Origin: Akebia trifoliata | Taxonomy: Eukaryota > Streptophyta > Magnoliopsida > Ranunculales > Lardizabalaceae | DNA length: 64,000 nucleotides | Direction: 5' to 3' | Assembly (NCBI GenBank): GCA_017979445.1 | Contig: CM030709.1 | Location: 2,604,001 to 2,668,000 of the forward strand | Shown here: piece by piece, positions 47,701-57,400 of the stretch | Layout: every line of letters begins with the position of its first letter | Position numbering within the stretch: the first letter of the stretch is position 1 | Made by a program: the position numbers and the translations under genes | The notes under the pieces: generated by a model | What the model saw: the letters and a program-made list of their open reading frames with translations, nothing else | What the model was told of the DNA's origin: nothing | Database searches by the model: none

Positions 47701-48911
47701 GATCGCTTTCATTGAGATGACATGTATGAAGTTTCATAATTTTGAAACTTCAGAAAGAAGACATTGAATGAATCAGGGAATTATTTTGTTTGTAATGAAT
47801 TAAAACAAACACACCAAGAAGAAGTCTATCGTTTGAGTCCTTTTTATTTATTTATTTTTGTTTATAGAATAACTTGGTTTGTGTCTGGGTATTGCGGGAC
47901 GATTGATTTCTGTCCTAAGTCCGTTGATACAATTTGATCGTATTAGGTTCGTGAAGTGTAGGAGTTGCCTCAATTCATTTGAGATGGTTTGATAATGTGG
48001 CAATTAATGAACAGACACAGCTACTGCAAGATACTTAAATGCCAGTACATCCATACAAATAATTTAGATGAACAGAGACCTATCGAAGGAAAAAAACAAG
48101 AACCCAAATATTATAAACGACTAGCTTAAACAACGTAAATATCTGTTTAATCATGTTTGACATTTGCGCCCTGTACATATATATGGTTATAGCTGAGAAA
48201 TTCTTGGTGGCAAGATATTATGCAGACATAAATGTGGTGTATTGTGGGTTTCACTTGCAGGTTTTACAGAAGGCCCTAGAGGTGTGGGATTTGCAAGTCA
48301 TCCCACTCAACTGCCCCGTTGCAGAGCCCGCACAAATTGACCCCGAGCTTGAAAGCGCGTTCATTTGTCACTTGCAGGACCATTGGTTCTCCATCAGGAA
48401 AGTAAATGGAGAGTGGTATAACTTCGACAGTCTCTATGCTGCCCCTGAGCATCTCTCCAAGTTCTACCTCTCAGCCTATCTCGACACACTCAAGGGTTTT
48501 GGCTGGAGCATTTTCCTGGTCAGGGGAAACTTTCCAAAGGAGTGTCCAATGTCATCGGCAGAAGCTTCTAATGGTTTCGGGCAGTGGCTTTTACCTGAAG
48601 ATGCACAAAGGATAACAAAATCTTGCAATTCGACACAGTCCAGACCTCACAGAACAATTTCATCGCAGAGAACCTCCGATCCATATCAGCATTTTACAGG
48701 AGAGCAAACTCTGTCAGACATGGAAGATGAGGATTTGAAGGCTGCAATCCAAGCCAGCTTGATGGATTCGGACCCAACTACCGTGAAAACTGACGTTCCA
48801 TATGGTTCCTCCAGTACTAACCCACCAGGCGCTCTTGCCAGTGCTGAAACTCAGAATTCTTCCCTTCCCTCAAGTGCCAAAACCGACATTTCTCAAGATA
48901 AAAAAGATTAA
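38792..48911 (+). CDS. Ataxin-3 homologue, Josephin-type deubiquitinase
   Basis: A cysteine-protease deubiquitinase that trims ubiquitin chains. Two coding exons, 38792-39043 and 48261-48911, join in phase 0 to 300 residues; Arabidopsis has the same two-part join. The Josephin domain spans about residues 9-180. The catalytic Cys is C20 in ESKLCAVHCVNTVLQG, the His is H125 in DHWFSIRK, and the third catalytic position is D140 in WYNFDS. A ubiquitin-interacting motif (EDEDLKAAIQASL) lies at about 239-253. Unlike the human protein there is no polyglutamine tract. Oddly, the single coding intron is 9,217 bp and is packed with LINE tails, two kinase pseudogenes and a MITE. A possible polyadenylation signal AATAAA lies near 48940. 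Confidence 0.95.
40182..40383 (-). mobile_element. 5'-truncated LINE tail
   Basis: Begins with a T run and GTGATAAATATAAG, then ACGAGTCCCATCTATAAAAG and ATCATCAAAGAACACC, matching the 3' end of the LINE at 46998-47731. The flanks ATTGTTTTGGAAT and ATTGTTTGGTCTAAT are an imperfect target duplication. It lies within the ataxin-3 intron and has no coding remnant. Confidence 0.65.
40885..41803 (-). pseudogene. Decayed MAPKKK-like serine/threonine kinase, copy A
   Basis: On the minus strand a start-like ATG at 41803 is followed by RGKI and a stop where the glycine loop begins. Then come FYNLFLEYVSGNSLYD, SILKGLKKLHQHGYVH, KPQNILI, ETVKITDF and AKRVGE. A degenerate GTPLYMVPE activation-segment end and a CPPGT block follow. 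This order matches small intronless plant MAPKKK-like kinases. Several stops and frameshifts interrupt it. The catalytic Asp of the HRD-type motif is Gly (HCGMKPQN), and DFG is DFK. It is non-functional and sits in the ataxin-3 intron, opposite in strand to copy B. Confidence 0.8.
42953..43653 (+). mobile_element. 5'-truncated L1-type LINE with zf-RVT domain
   Basis: A retrotransposon remnant retaining only the end of ORF2. It encodes about 190 residues of the reverse-transcriptase zinc-binding domain (KFSVKSFHSCL, WSTLLPSKVSFFVWLASRGR, CFLCSRDGESVNHILLHC, WGLWKERNNRVF), ending at 43525. A 3' tail reads TATACTTATC plus A-run. It is flanked by a direct repeat AAAAACAAACATTTGGAT (42935-42952 and 43654-43671), a typical LINE target-site duplication. 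The frame is still open, so the insertion is relatively young, but it lacks reverse transcriptase and endonuclease. Confidence 0.88.
44815..44956 (+). mobile_element. Short LINE tail
   Basis: GTACTTTTTTCTTCTCCTTG and ATACAATTATACTTATAA plus an A run at about 44955 match the tail style of the LINE at 43.6 kb. Only the last 100-150 bp are present, and the left limit is uncertain. Confidence 0.45.
45194..46400 (+). pseudogene. Decayed MAPKKK-like kinase, copy B, split by a MITE
   Basis: An ATG at 45194 opens MWRCEEQFWKRGKIVGQGGFA, where the glycine-rich loop is interrupted by the hAT MITE at 45256-45477. It resumes as TVLLAINRHHYLPF. Further pieces in shifting frames are FYNLFLEYASGD, KKIHQHGYVRDDIKS with a stop, ETVKIVDF, RLAKRVGEHN and LLQHPFVANGD. 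The HRD-type motif reads RDD and DFG is DFR. At least several stops and frameshifts are present. It is clearly related to copy A at 40885-41803, including the shared LKK(L/I)HQHGYV and VGE(K/H)NK blocks. Confidence 0.8.
45256..45477. mobile_element. hAT-type MITE, copy D
   Basis: A 222-bp element beginning CATGGTTTCAAAACTCG and ending TTTTAAAACCATG, with a perfect 8-bp target duplication GGCTTCGC (45248-45255 and 45478-45485). The duplicated bases are codons of the kinase GGFA loop, so the empty site can be read directly as GGFATV. The core is rich in CGAGAC/GTCTCG palindromes. Confidence 0.88.
46998..47731 (-). mobile_element. 5'-truncated L1-type LINE with zf-RVT domain, minus strand
   Basis: On the minus strand it encodes about 200 residues of the LINE reverse-transcriptase zinc-binding domain (RFSVKSFYNQL, VPSKISFFVWLASLSRIL, CPLCVLEGESVDHILIHC, WGIWIERNNRVF), with an open frame down to about 47099. 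The tail is a T run plus GATAAGTATAATATATTG on the plus strand. It is flanked by TTTCATAATTTT on both sides (46986-46997 and 47732-47743), a target duplication. It belongs to the same family as 42953-43653 but in opposite orientation and diverged from it, so it is a separate insertion. Confidence 0.88.
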
Positions 48912-48959
48912 TGAAACTGTTACAGATTGTTGATGAGGAAAATAAAAAATGTTACTAGT

Positions 48960-49886
48960 CTTCCTGGGCTGCAGTTTCATTCCATGTTTACGAGGGTGAA
49001 GTGTTGCGCTTCTGTTGTGGGTGCAAGATTTAGTTACTCTCTGCAGCTTATACTGTTTTTTCCATTTTGACGTTTTTTTTAATCTATTGTTATTATTATC
49101 ATAGAATTTGAGGTCGGCTAAACGAATCCCGTTCCTCCATTCCACGTTGGCCAGAGCCACTTTTTTTTTTTTTTTTGTTAAATGTCTTTTCAATTATTCA
49201 ATTTGAAAAAGCTTCATGTAAGAACACTATGCTTCTTCTTACTCATTAAAAACAGTTTCAATAGTTGATTCTCCATAGTTATCCTAATGTTCCGGATTAC
49301 TACTTTACACAGGAAGTTAAGCGCTTTGTTTGTTTTAAAGAGCCAAGAATGTGTTTTACAGACAATTTTCCCTCAAACTTGTAAGAGCACATTTCAATTA
49401 CTATCTCATCTACCATTATCTAACATGTAGAATAGAAAGAGTGCAAAGTGAACAAAAACGACAGGACAGGACCCAAAACCCGAGTGTTTTTGGTTGAATA
49501 GATGCTAACTTTACACTTACCTCTGCAACAGAAAGATTTATCCTAAATATCGAAGAGGAAGAGGCCAAAGCCAAAAACAATGGACTTCTGAGGGGGATCA
49601 AGTGTTTTTATGTCAAGAGATTGAAGGAAGAGGGGGTTATTTTGATTTTGGGATATTTATTTGAAAGCACAGAGGGATATCTCAAATATTCATCAAAATT
49701 AGCATTCATCTTGTTTATTGTGGTGGCAAGTATCTCTATTTCAACTGAGACAAACATTATAATGTTTCAAAATATTTTGGTCTAGATTGTTTTTTATTTT
49801 TCTCTTCTATTATTTGTCATCCAAATCTACTGAAAAATTGAAATAGAAACCCAAACTCCCTTTTTGCTGCAATTGAAGGTTCTATG
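48960..49886. other. Intergenic between ataxin-3 and PPR genes
   Basis: 3' flank of the ataxin-3 gene and AT-rich DNA. A repeat fragment lies near 49660-49700 (GATATCTCAAATATTCATC, inverted relative to 6.6 kb). No gene is seen. Confidence 0.5.
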
Positions 49887-50054
49887 CATGGTTTACAACT
49901 CCTTTGACGTCTCGTCTTGGACGAGTTTTCCGATACTTTTGAGTCGTCTCGTGCAATGAGATAAATGAACCATGATTTTAAATCTCGTCCTATTAATTTT
50001 GAATCTCATTGGTGATGGTACGATACATCTCAGAGGATGAGATTTAAAACCATG
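49887..50054. mobile_element. hAT-type MITE, copy E
   Basis: A 168-bp element beginning CATGGTTTACAACTCC and ending GATTTAAAACCATG. It is flanked by GTTCTATG and GTTCCATG, an 8-bp duplication with one change. It shares the GTCTCGTCTTGGACGAG core and is the shortest copy, apparently internally deleted. It lies about 450 bp upstream of the PPR start. Confidence 0.8.
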
Positions 50055-50511
50055 GTTCCATGTGAATCCATGAAACTAAACAGCCCCCCTTGGCTTACCC
50101 TACAACTGAAGTTAATTCAATTCACCTCAATATATCCCTAATTTCTATCTGAATCTCTCTTTAGAGATCTCATCAGGTGATTATAGTGATCTTATCAGGT
50201 CAAATTCCCTGATAGAGTATCTGATGGTTGAAATGAATCATGATAAGTTGGCCCTCGTAAGAAAGCTTTCATTTCCACGTGGCGTAACAAGAGACCATCA
50301 GTGACCTAGCTAAATCTGTTGACGGATCTACCACATCCAGACTACCGTTGCCACCCGCCATCTTACTTTTGAATTTGAACACTGCAAAAGTTCCTCAGTT
50401 CTTCTAGTTCTCGAATCTAGAGTTGGCTTTAAAACCTTTCATCTTAGTTTCTCTTTCAAATTTACCATTTTACCCTTCTCATGCTCATTAGTCATAATCC
50501 CTCCAGCACAT

Positions 50512-53403
50512 ATGTTAAGGTTTTTGAGGTCTTCACACAGGACCTTCTGTTCATGGCATCTTCAACAATCTGTCGCAGAAAAGCTCTCTCAGATTTCCAT
50601 GGAAGGCAGAATCAACGAAGTAATCCTAACTCTCCGCCACCCCTCAAATCCCACATACCTCCAATTAACCTCACAGACATACCTTCCCCTCATCCGATCT
50701 TGCATCAAATTCAAAGCCTTTTCCCAAGGCAGAGAGATACATAACCACATTATCGAGAGTGGGATCGAACTCGATATAATCCTACAGAACAATTTAATGA
50801 TGATGTATTCTAAATGTGGGGATCTTGACCTCACGCGAAAACTATTCGACGAAATGACTGAGAGAAATTTGTTTTCTTGGACGGCAATAATTGGGGCTTA
50901 TTCTAACAATGGTGATGCTTTCAAAGCATTTGAATTTTATGAAAAAATGATTTTGGCGGGAATTAGAGCCGATAATTTCCTTTACCCTCTTGTTTTGAAG
51001 TCCTGTGCAAGGATGAAATCCTCAAAAAGAGGGAAACGGGTGCATGCCGATGTTATAAAAAATGGGTTTCAATGGGATTTGGTCGTAATGAATTCTCTTA
51101 TAGACATGTATGCGAAATGTGAGAGTTTGAGTGATGCGGAAAGAGCTTTTGATGAAACTGCTATTAGAGATATATTTACATGGACTACGATGCTCGTGGG
51201 GTATGTGCAAATGGGTTATTGTGTAGAAGCATTGGAACTCTTCAAAAAAATGATGTGTTCAGAGATTAGACCTCGCTCTGCTACTTTTGCGGGAATTTTG
51301 CCTGTTTTTTCTAATATGGGTTGTTTGAAACTTGCAAAACAGATTCATGGTTTGGCCAATGCAAGTGGGTGTGATTACGAGAAATTTCTTGGGACTGCCC
51401 TTGTTGATATGTATGCAAATTGTGGGGGTTTAGGGTATAGTCGGCTCATCTTCGATAGAATGAAAGAGAGGGATATTGTGTGTTGGAATACAATGATCAA
51501 GAGTTGTGCTCAGATGGAGCTGTTTGACGAGGCGGTTGAGTTGTTAAAAAGGATGCACAAAGATGGAATAAGTCCAAATAAAGCAACTTGGGATTGCATT
51601 ATACCACATTATCTCCAAAGCGGAATGCCCATTCGAGGTGTTCTTGACCTGATTAATCAATTGGAACAAATGGGTGTAACAACGAATTTGGTACCCTTAA
51701 CACTATTAGATCAGATGTGTGAACATATAGCTGACATCCAACAAATAAAGGAGCTTCATTGGTACTTTAGCAGAGATGGGTCTATAATGAGCAGCGTTAC
51801 GGCTTCTAGCCTTATTCGTATGTACTCAAAATTTGCAGATATTGAATCTGCTCAAGAAATTTTTGATTCCATACATGCAAAAGATTTGGATTGTTGGAAT
51901 TCTATGATTGGATGCTATGCTACCAATGGGTACACTACCAAGGCATTGGAATTTTTCGATTTGATGAGAAAGGCGGGTGTAGAACCAAATTTACTCACCT
52001 GGAATACTTTGATGGCTGGATTTGTTGATGTCGGTGATTTTGATGCCGCTTTGGAGACGTTTAGTAAAATAAAGTGGACAAAGGGAAAACTAAATCCCAC
52101 AAGTTTCGATATAATCCTTCCAGTGATCGGAAGTATTACTTGTTCGATGACAGGAAAGCAATTACATGGGATGTTTATCAGAAATAATTTTGAGTTGAGC
52201 AGATTTGTGTGCACCTCCTTCGTAAACATGTACAGCAATTGTGGAGACGTAGCTTATGCCATTAAGCTCTTCAAATCGATGGATGATAAGGATTTGGTGT
52301 CATGGAATGCGATCATCTCAGGTCTTGCAAAGAACGGGTTTCTCAATGAGGCTTCTAGAACCTTCCATGAAATGAAAATGGCAGGCGTGGAAGGCAACAT
52401 AATCACTTGGACTACAATGGTTTCAGGTTTTGCACGGAACGGGCAAGTCAACGAAAGTCTAAAGCTTTTTCGTGAACTTCAAATGGATGGACTGAGACCC
52501 AATTCTATAACCCTTGCTTGCATCTTACCTGCTTGTGCACAGTCGGCCACCTTATCGCATGGAAAAACCATTCATGGGTACATCATAAGAAGTGGGTTTG
52601 GCTATGATGACTTACTCATCATGAATGCCCTCATAGACATGTTCATTAAATGCGGATGCATGGAGTATGCAGAGCGTGTGTTTAGGAGACTTCCTCAAAG
52701 AGACATTGTTTCATGGAACAGTATGATTCAAGGATTTGCGATTCATGGGAAGGCCAAAGACGCACTTGTGGTCTTTGATCAGATGTTGACAAATGGCGTG
52801 GGCCCTGATTGTGTCACTTTCATAGGCGTTCTTAATGCGTGTAGTCATGCTGGGTTGATTGATGAAGGATGGAAACAGTTCAATAGTATGGAGTCAAAGT
52901 ACGGGATTATTCCAAGTGGAAAGCACTACGCTTGCATGGTCGATATCTTGGGGCGTGGTGGACATTTCGAGGATGTTAGAAATTTTATTATTCAGATGCC
53001 GCTGCAACCCACCGCAAGCCTTTGTGGTGCACTTCTTGCGGCATGCAAGATGCATGGAAATGTGGAGATGGCCGAGTATGCGGCAAGCAATCTTATAGAA
53101 CTACAGCCCGAGAACCCTGGGAACTATGTGGTATTGTCGAATATCTATGCTAATGCTGGGAGATGGAATGATGTTGATCGGGTAAGAAAGATGATGATTA
53201 ATCTTGGAGTCAAGAAGTTGCCTGGAGGTAGTTGGATCGAGATTGGAAACTGTGTTCGTGCTTTTATGGTTGAGAATTTGGCTATTGGGGATATGAAAGA
53301 GGATATAAGTAGAACATTACTGAATTTGTCTGGTTGGATGATCGAAGAAGGGTATGTGCCCGAGACAAACATAACGAGTTTTCAAGATGTGGTAGAAAAT
53401 TAA
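50512..53403 (+). CDS. Pentatricopeptide repeat protein, PLS class, E/E+ type
   Basis: A single uninterrupted exon of 963 residues, as usual for this family. Tandem PPR motifs run from about residue 60 to 800, mixing P, L and S lengths (LIDMYAKCESLSDAERAFDE, DIVSWNSMIQGFAIHGKAKD and similar). The C-terminus has E and E+ motifs (LLAACKMHGNVEMAEYA, NYVVLSNIYANAGRWNDVDR, KKLPGGSWIEIG) and stops without a DYW deaminase domain. Such proteins bind organelle RNA in a sequence-specific way, often for C-to-U editing with a deaminase supplied in trans. The N-terminus (MLRFLRSSHRTFCSW) is basic and suits mitochondrial import. An alternative start is Met30 (50599). The RNA target is unknown. Confidence 0.93.
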   Translation: MLRFLRSSHRTFCSWHLQQSVAEKLSQISMEGRINEVILTLRHPSNPTYLQLTSQTYLPLIRSCIKFKAFSQGREIHNHIIESGIELDIILQNNLMMMYSKCGDLDLTRKLFDEMTERNLFSWTAIIGAYSNNGDAFKAFEFYEKMILAGIRADNFLYPLVLKSCARMKSSKRGKRVHADVIKNGFQWDLVVMNSLIDMYAKCESLSDAERAFDETAIRDIFTWTTMLVGYVQMGYCVEALELFKKMMCSEIRPRSATFAGILPVFSNMGCLKLAKQIHGLANASGCDYEKFLGTALVDMYANCGGLGYSRLIFDRMKERDIVCWNTMIKSCAQMELFDEAVELLKRMHKDGISPNKATWDCIIPHYLQSGMPIRGVLDLINQLEQMGVTTNLVPLTLLDQMCEHIADIQQIKELHWYFSRDGSIMSSVTASSLIRMYSKFADIESAQEIFDSIHAKDLDCWNSMIGCYATNGYTTKALEFFDLMRKAGVEPNLLTWNTLMAGFVDVGDFDAALETFSKIKWTKGKLNPTSFDIILPVIGSITCSMTGKQLHGMFIRNNFELSRFVCTSFVNMYSNCGDVAYAIKLFKSMDDKDLVSWNAIISGLAKNGFLNEASRTFHEMKMAGVEGNIITWTTMVSGFARNGQVNESLKLFRELQMDGLRPNSITLACILPACAQSATLSHGKTIHGYIIRSGFGYDDLLIMNALIDMFIKCGCMEYAERVFRRLPQRDIVSWNSMIQGFAIHGKAKDALVVFDQMLTNGVGPDCVTFIGVLNACSHAGLIDEGWKQFNSMESKYGIIPSGKHYACMVDILGRGGHFEDVRNFIIQMPLQPTASLCGALLAACKMHGNVEMAEYAASNLIELQPENPGNYVVLSNIYANAGRWNDVDRVRKMMINLGVKKLPGGSWIEIGNCVRAFMVENLAIGDMKEDISRTLLNLSGWMIEEGYVPETNITSFQDVVEN

Positions 53404-53517
53404 TCAGTTACTATGTGAAGTAGAAGGAAATGCAGAAGTGGGAAGAGAAAATTATTCAAATTCATTATTCTTCAACAGAGCTATGTATTAACATTATTCT
53501 TTCTGATATTATAATGA

Positions 53518-53550
53518 GAATTTAAACTACAAATATGTAGTTTAAAATTC
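53518..53550. other. Hairpin downstream of the PPR gene
   Basis: GAATTTAAACTACA and TGTAGTTTAAAATTC form a 14-bp stem with one bulge around a 4-base loop, 115 bp after the stop codon. It probably lies in the 3' UTR. Whether it is functional or just AT-rich palindrome is unknown. Confidence 0.5.
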
Positions 53551-53756
53551 AGATAGAACTTCAATTGTGCAATCTTGCATGCAGTGCTAAACAAGTAGGC
53601 ATTGGGCAATGGAAATTGGTATTAACATTAATTGACTGGTAAGAATTCCCCCAAATGCAGAACTGATAAAAATTGTAGATTTGCCGAAGATTTGCTTTCA
53701 ACTCCAATAGTGGCATAGTTCAAGAGTTTATAGGAGACCAAGGGCCTGTGTGGATA

Positions 53757-53942
53757 CACCTCTCCGTGCAAGAGCAAAAGCTCAATCACTCCCCGCAAAA
53801 GCAAAAAACCTCTCCGCGGAAGAGCAGCTCTTTGAAGCTTCTCCACAAAGAGCAAAAAACCTCTCCCCGCAGGAGCAAAAACCTCTCCACGCCAAAGCAA
53901 AAATCTACCCAAACGTTTGCTAGCTCCCCGTAAGAGCAGAAG
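53757..53942. repeat. Degenerate minisatellite of about seven 22-28-bp units
   Basis: Units follow the pattern CTCTCCNCGCAAGAGCAAAAA, with variants CTCCCCGCAAAAGC and CTTCTCCACAAAGAGC. They are more GC-rich than their surroundings. The flanks GGGCCTGTGTGGAT (53742) and ATGCATCCCTT (about 53996) look like diverged transposon termini, so the array may be the core of a MITE. Confidence 0.65.
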
Positions 53943-54491
53943 TCGTCAAGAAGCTCTATTCAAACGCAGTGCAAAGATCCTCCAAAGAAGCTTTGGATGC
54001 ATCCCTTATAGTTGATTTAATGGCAAATGATGCTCAATTACAGACCCCTAACAGAACTAGAGAGGACAAACCCAGATTTGTGGAGGACAAAAGTGAAGGA
54101 TAAGCGTTCTTGCTTTTGAGACCCGGACTTAATAGATTCATCTCTGAGACGGAACTATCATATATTGAAAAACTACGGATGTTGGTGAGCTCCTTCTCTA
54201 TGTCACTAGTAATAGAAAAAATATCATTATCTTCTCAAATCCTTATTATCCAAAATTTTTGGGGACGTTGTAGCCCAATACCAGACCAATCAAAAAAGCC
54301 ACGCAGATTGCAAAACTAAAACCAAGGTAGAAAGCACAATGAAGGCTTTCAAGAAGGAAAAAAAAAATACATGTTTGTCAACGATATTCAACAAAATGCA
54401 ACCCAAACACATTATAGGAGGAGAACATGTCAAAGCAACAAACAAGAAGGCTTGTTACAACAATTTAAAAAAAAAAGGTTGCACACTTACT
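53943..54491. other. Region between PPR and HAKAI genes
   Basis: Presumed HAKAI 3' UTR plus spacer. No further gene is supported; short open frames here have no recognisable motifs. Confidence 0.5.
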
Positions 54492-57400
54492 CTAGTCCTG
54501 GCCACCTCCGAACCCATCATGCTTTTCATTTTGCCAACCATAGCCCTGTCCCTCCCTAACTGTATCTCCAGAATGTGAGAAGTTACTCCGTTTAAGCTGT
54601 GCAAGATGAGGCGGAGGTGGTGGAGGTGGTGGTGGGAGTGGCAGTGGAGCCAAGACACCCTTTCCATCCTTGTGATCTGAAGCACTACCACCCTGCATAG
54701 GTTCTAAACCCTTACCCCCCACAGGAGGCATAGTTGGGGGATTTAGAGGTAAACCTCCGTGCGCTCGTCCATAATCACCTTGGAAGAATGTAGCTCTCCC
54801 TTGAGAATCTGACATGTTTGTGTAACCTTCTGAAATTCCTTGACCTGATATTTGTTCAAAAGGCATACCAGGAGGCGGCCCCATATTCCAAGGCCGAGGA
54901 TAATTGTCTGGGAAAATCATAACCCCAGACGGAGTTGGTGGGAAACCCAATAATGAACTTTGTTCGGATCCACTTTCTGATGCCAAATCCGGTCTTGCCG
55001 TCTCATAATGAGCATTGTAGAACGGTTGAGATCCTTCGGTGGGAAGAGGAGGATAGTTAAATGAGGAGCCATCCCCTGGTTCGTATTAACTGGCACAACA
55101 AAATTAGGTGGTTGATGGGATTGCAAGGGAGGGTAGTCGGGGAATGGAGGGTCGGATAGGATTCCTTGCTGTTTATCTGGAAACTGGTCAGAGTCTCGAC
55201 GATGAGGTGGGCCAGCCTGCATGTCAAAGCTGTGTTGGTGATGGAAACGGTTGTAGGGCCCTGGCCTGTCAAAGACTTGGGGTGGGGGGTTGTCTGGTTG
55301 TACGTCCGATGGATGGTTTTGGTTTCGAGCATAAAATGGTGGTGGCTTCGACTGTAGAATGGGAGGTCTGGGTGGTGGCTGTTCTCTGGGTTGCTGGCGA
55401 CGAGCTTTGTCATCGAGATCGTGGGGCTGAGAATTTGAACTCGGTGAGAAACCGGTCCTTGGCTGAACACGGGGGGTGGATGAATCTGTGGGGATAGATT
55501 GTTTGGGATGAGGATCAGTGGATGAGGGCCTTGTCACATTGAAAGCATCCGACTCGTTGACATCTTCTCTCTCTGTATTGGGTTGAAGAAGGTCGGCATG
55601 GCTCTCGTGAATATGAGACTCGAATTCAGACCTTTTTAAGAAGGACTTGAGACAGTGTGGGGCCGCACAGATGAATATCCCCTCCATCATTTTGATTGTC
55701 TGAATCTTCTGAATGCGCTCATCGCATCTGTATCGGATAAAACATAAGGAAAAGGCTTAGCTGATCTATTTGATCACTTTCTCATGCACAAAATTTTAGA
55801 TGTTAGGCAACGAGGCAATAAACTACTAATAGTAAACTTCTCAGATATCAATAGAACAATATCCGTCATTGTTTAAAGTAGTTTCAGAGGTTCCAGGGGG
55901 TTTCAGTAACCACCAGACGAAAAAAAAAAGTAACTGTGGTGGAAAGCCAGTCTTTCAAACAAAATTTGACTTGTTTATTTTACGACGCACTTCTCTGGAA
56001 TATGCCTCAAAGTCATTATAGAGACCATTCCAAACACACCCTAAATTCTAACAATATAATAAAAAAAACCATCAGGTTAGGCTAGTCAGTGTCGTGGTTG
56101 TTCAAGTTATGCTGTGTGGGTTAAAAAGTTCAATTAGTCTGAACAATAGGTCCGAGAATCAGCTTAAAAAGCAATATAACATTTCCACAAATTCAATACA
56201 TTTTTCCATATAGTTTGGATGTATGACACATTCCATAACTATAGCATGTGTGCAGAAAGGAATGCCGTCATGCAAAACTACATAATTGTTTGTCCATATT
56301 AAACAGCATTAGTTGACCATCCAACACTAATCCCACTTAAGAAATGACAAATGAGTAACTTTGTGCCAGAAAACAAATGATAGAGAAAAACAATTTTGTA
56401 ACAAAGCGAACCTGGAATCTCCCAAATGACCAAAACTAATCCTGAATTACCTCCAAAAACTCTGGACCATAGGCATGTCTATTAGAAGCCAGTTAAATGC
56501 ATAACTGAATAGAGTGCATAGAAAATACTGGCAAAAAGCACAATTTCGAATGAAACTTATTTTGATATTCATAAGGAATTTAACTCTTATTAAGTCAAGG
56601 CTTTCATCTTTAGCAAGCTTAATGTGAAGCATAATCCAATAACCAAAAGAAAAGTTTGCACTTCAAGTGAAGTTCACAAATACACTTACAGATAGCAGCT
56701 AGAATCGCTCCTAGCACAGTCCAGACAAAAGGCATGCTCACAAGGGCTCTGCAAGTACGCAAATTTGTCAATTACATAGAAAAATTCAACGTAAATGTTA
56801 ATCTTCATAATAGATACGCCCATGGTTTAAAAAGAAAATGTTCTAGAACGGTAAATAATGGCTGTTAATGGTAATGCCAGAACCTATTCCACTTTCCGGA
56901 AAATAATATTGCTCTGCTATTGTGTAATTTAGCAGATGTCATTCAGGCCAACGTGGCAGACCACATGGCCCAAATGAGGACCTTGGTCCAGGCTCTACAT
57001 AGTCAACAAAAACAAAAACAAAAAGACAAGGTGAAAAAAATAAAAAGGTATACCTAAGATGACACGATTGGTGCATTGAAAAATAAATATTCATAGATAT
57101 CCCCACTTAGGTACTAGGAAACTAGGGAACACGAAATGACCAAGTTAGTGAGAAGATGTGCGTGTCCAAAGAAATCAACATAACATAAGGAAAAAATTAC
57201 TTGCACAATAAACACATATTGATCAGAAACCACAGATGGTCAAAAAAACATTACTTACAACTATGGAATCCATTTCACTGGCTCAGTCCAGTAACATGGA
57301 ACTTGCAGACACTGATACATTTATGTGTTACATGATCGATAGAAATATCTGAATTGCAACATCCCATACTAAAATGACAAGTAGACATAGATTGTAAATA

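Noticed and set aside
48153..48260. In-frame extension upstream of ataxin-3 exon 2
   Set aside because: It precedes a good acceptor (TTTCACTTGCAG) and is not conserved; the Josephin sequence joins exactly at 48261.
55108..55497. 129-codon plus-strand frame
   Set aside because: Shadow of the Pro/Gln-rich HAKAI tail on the opposite strand.
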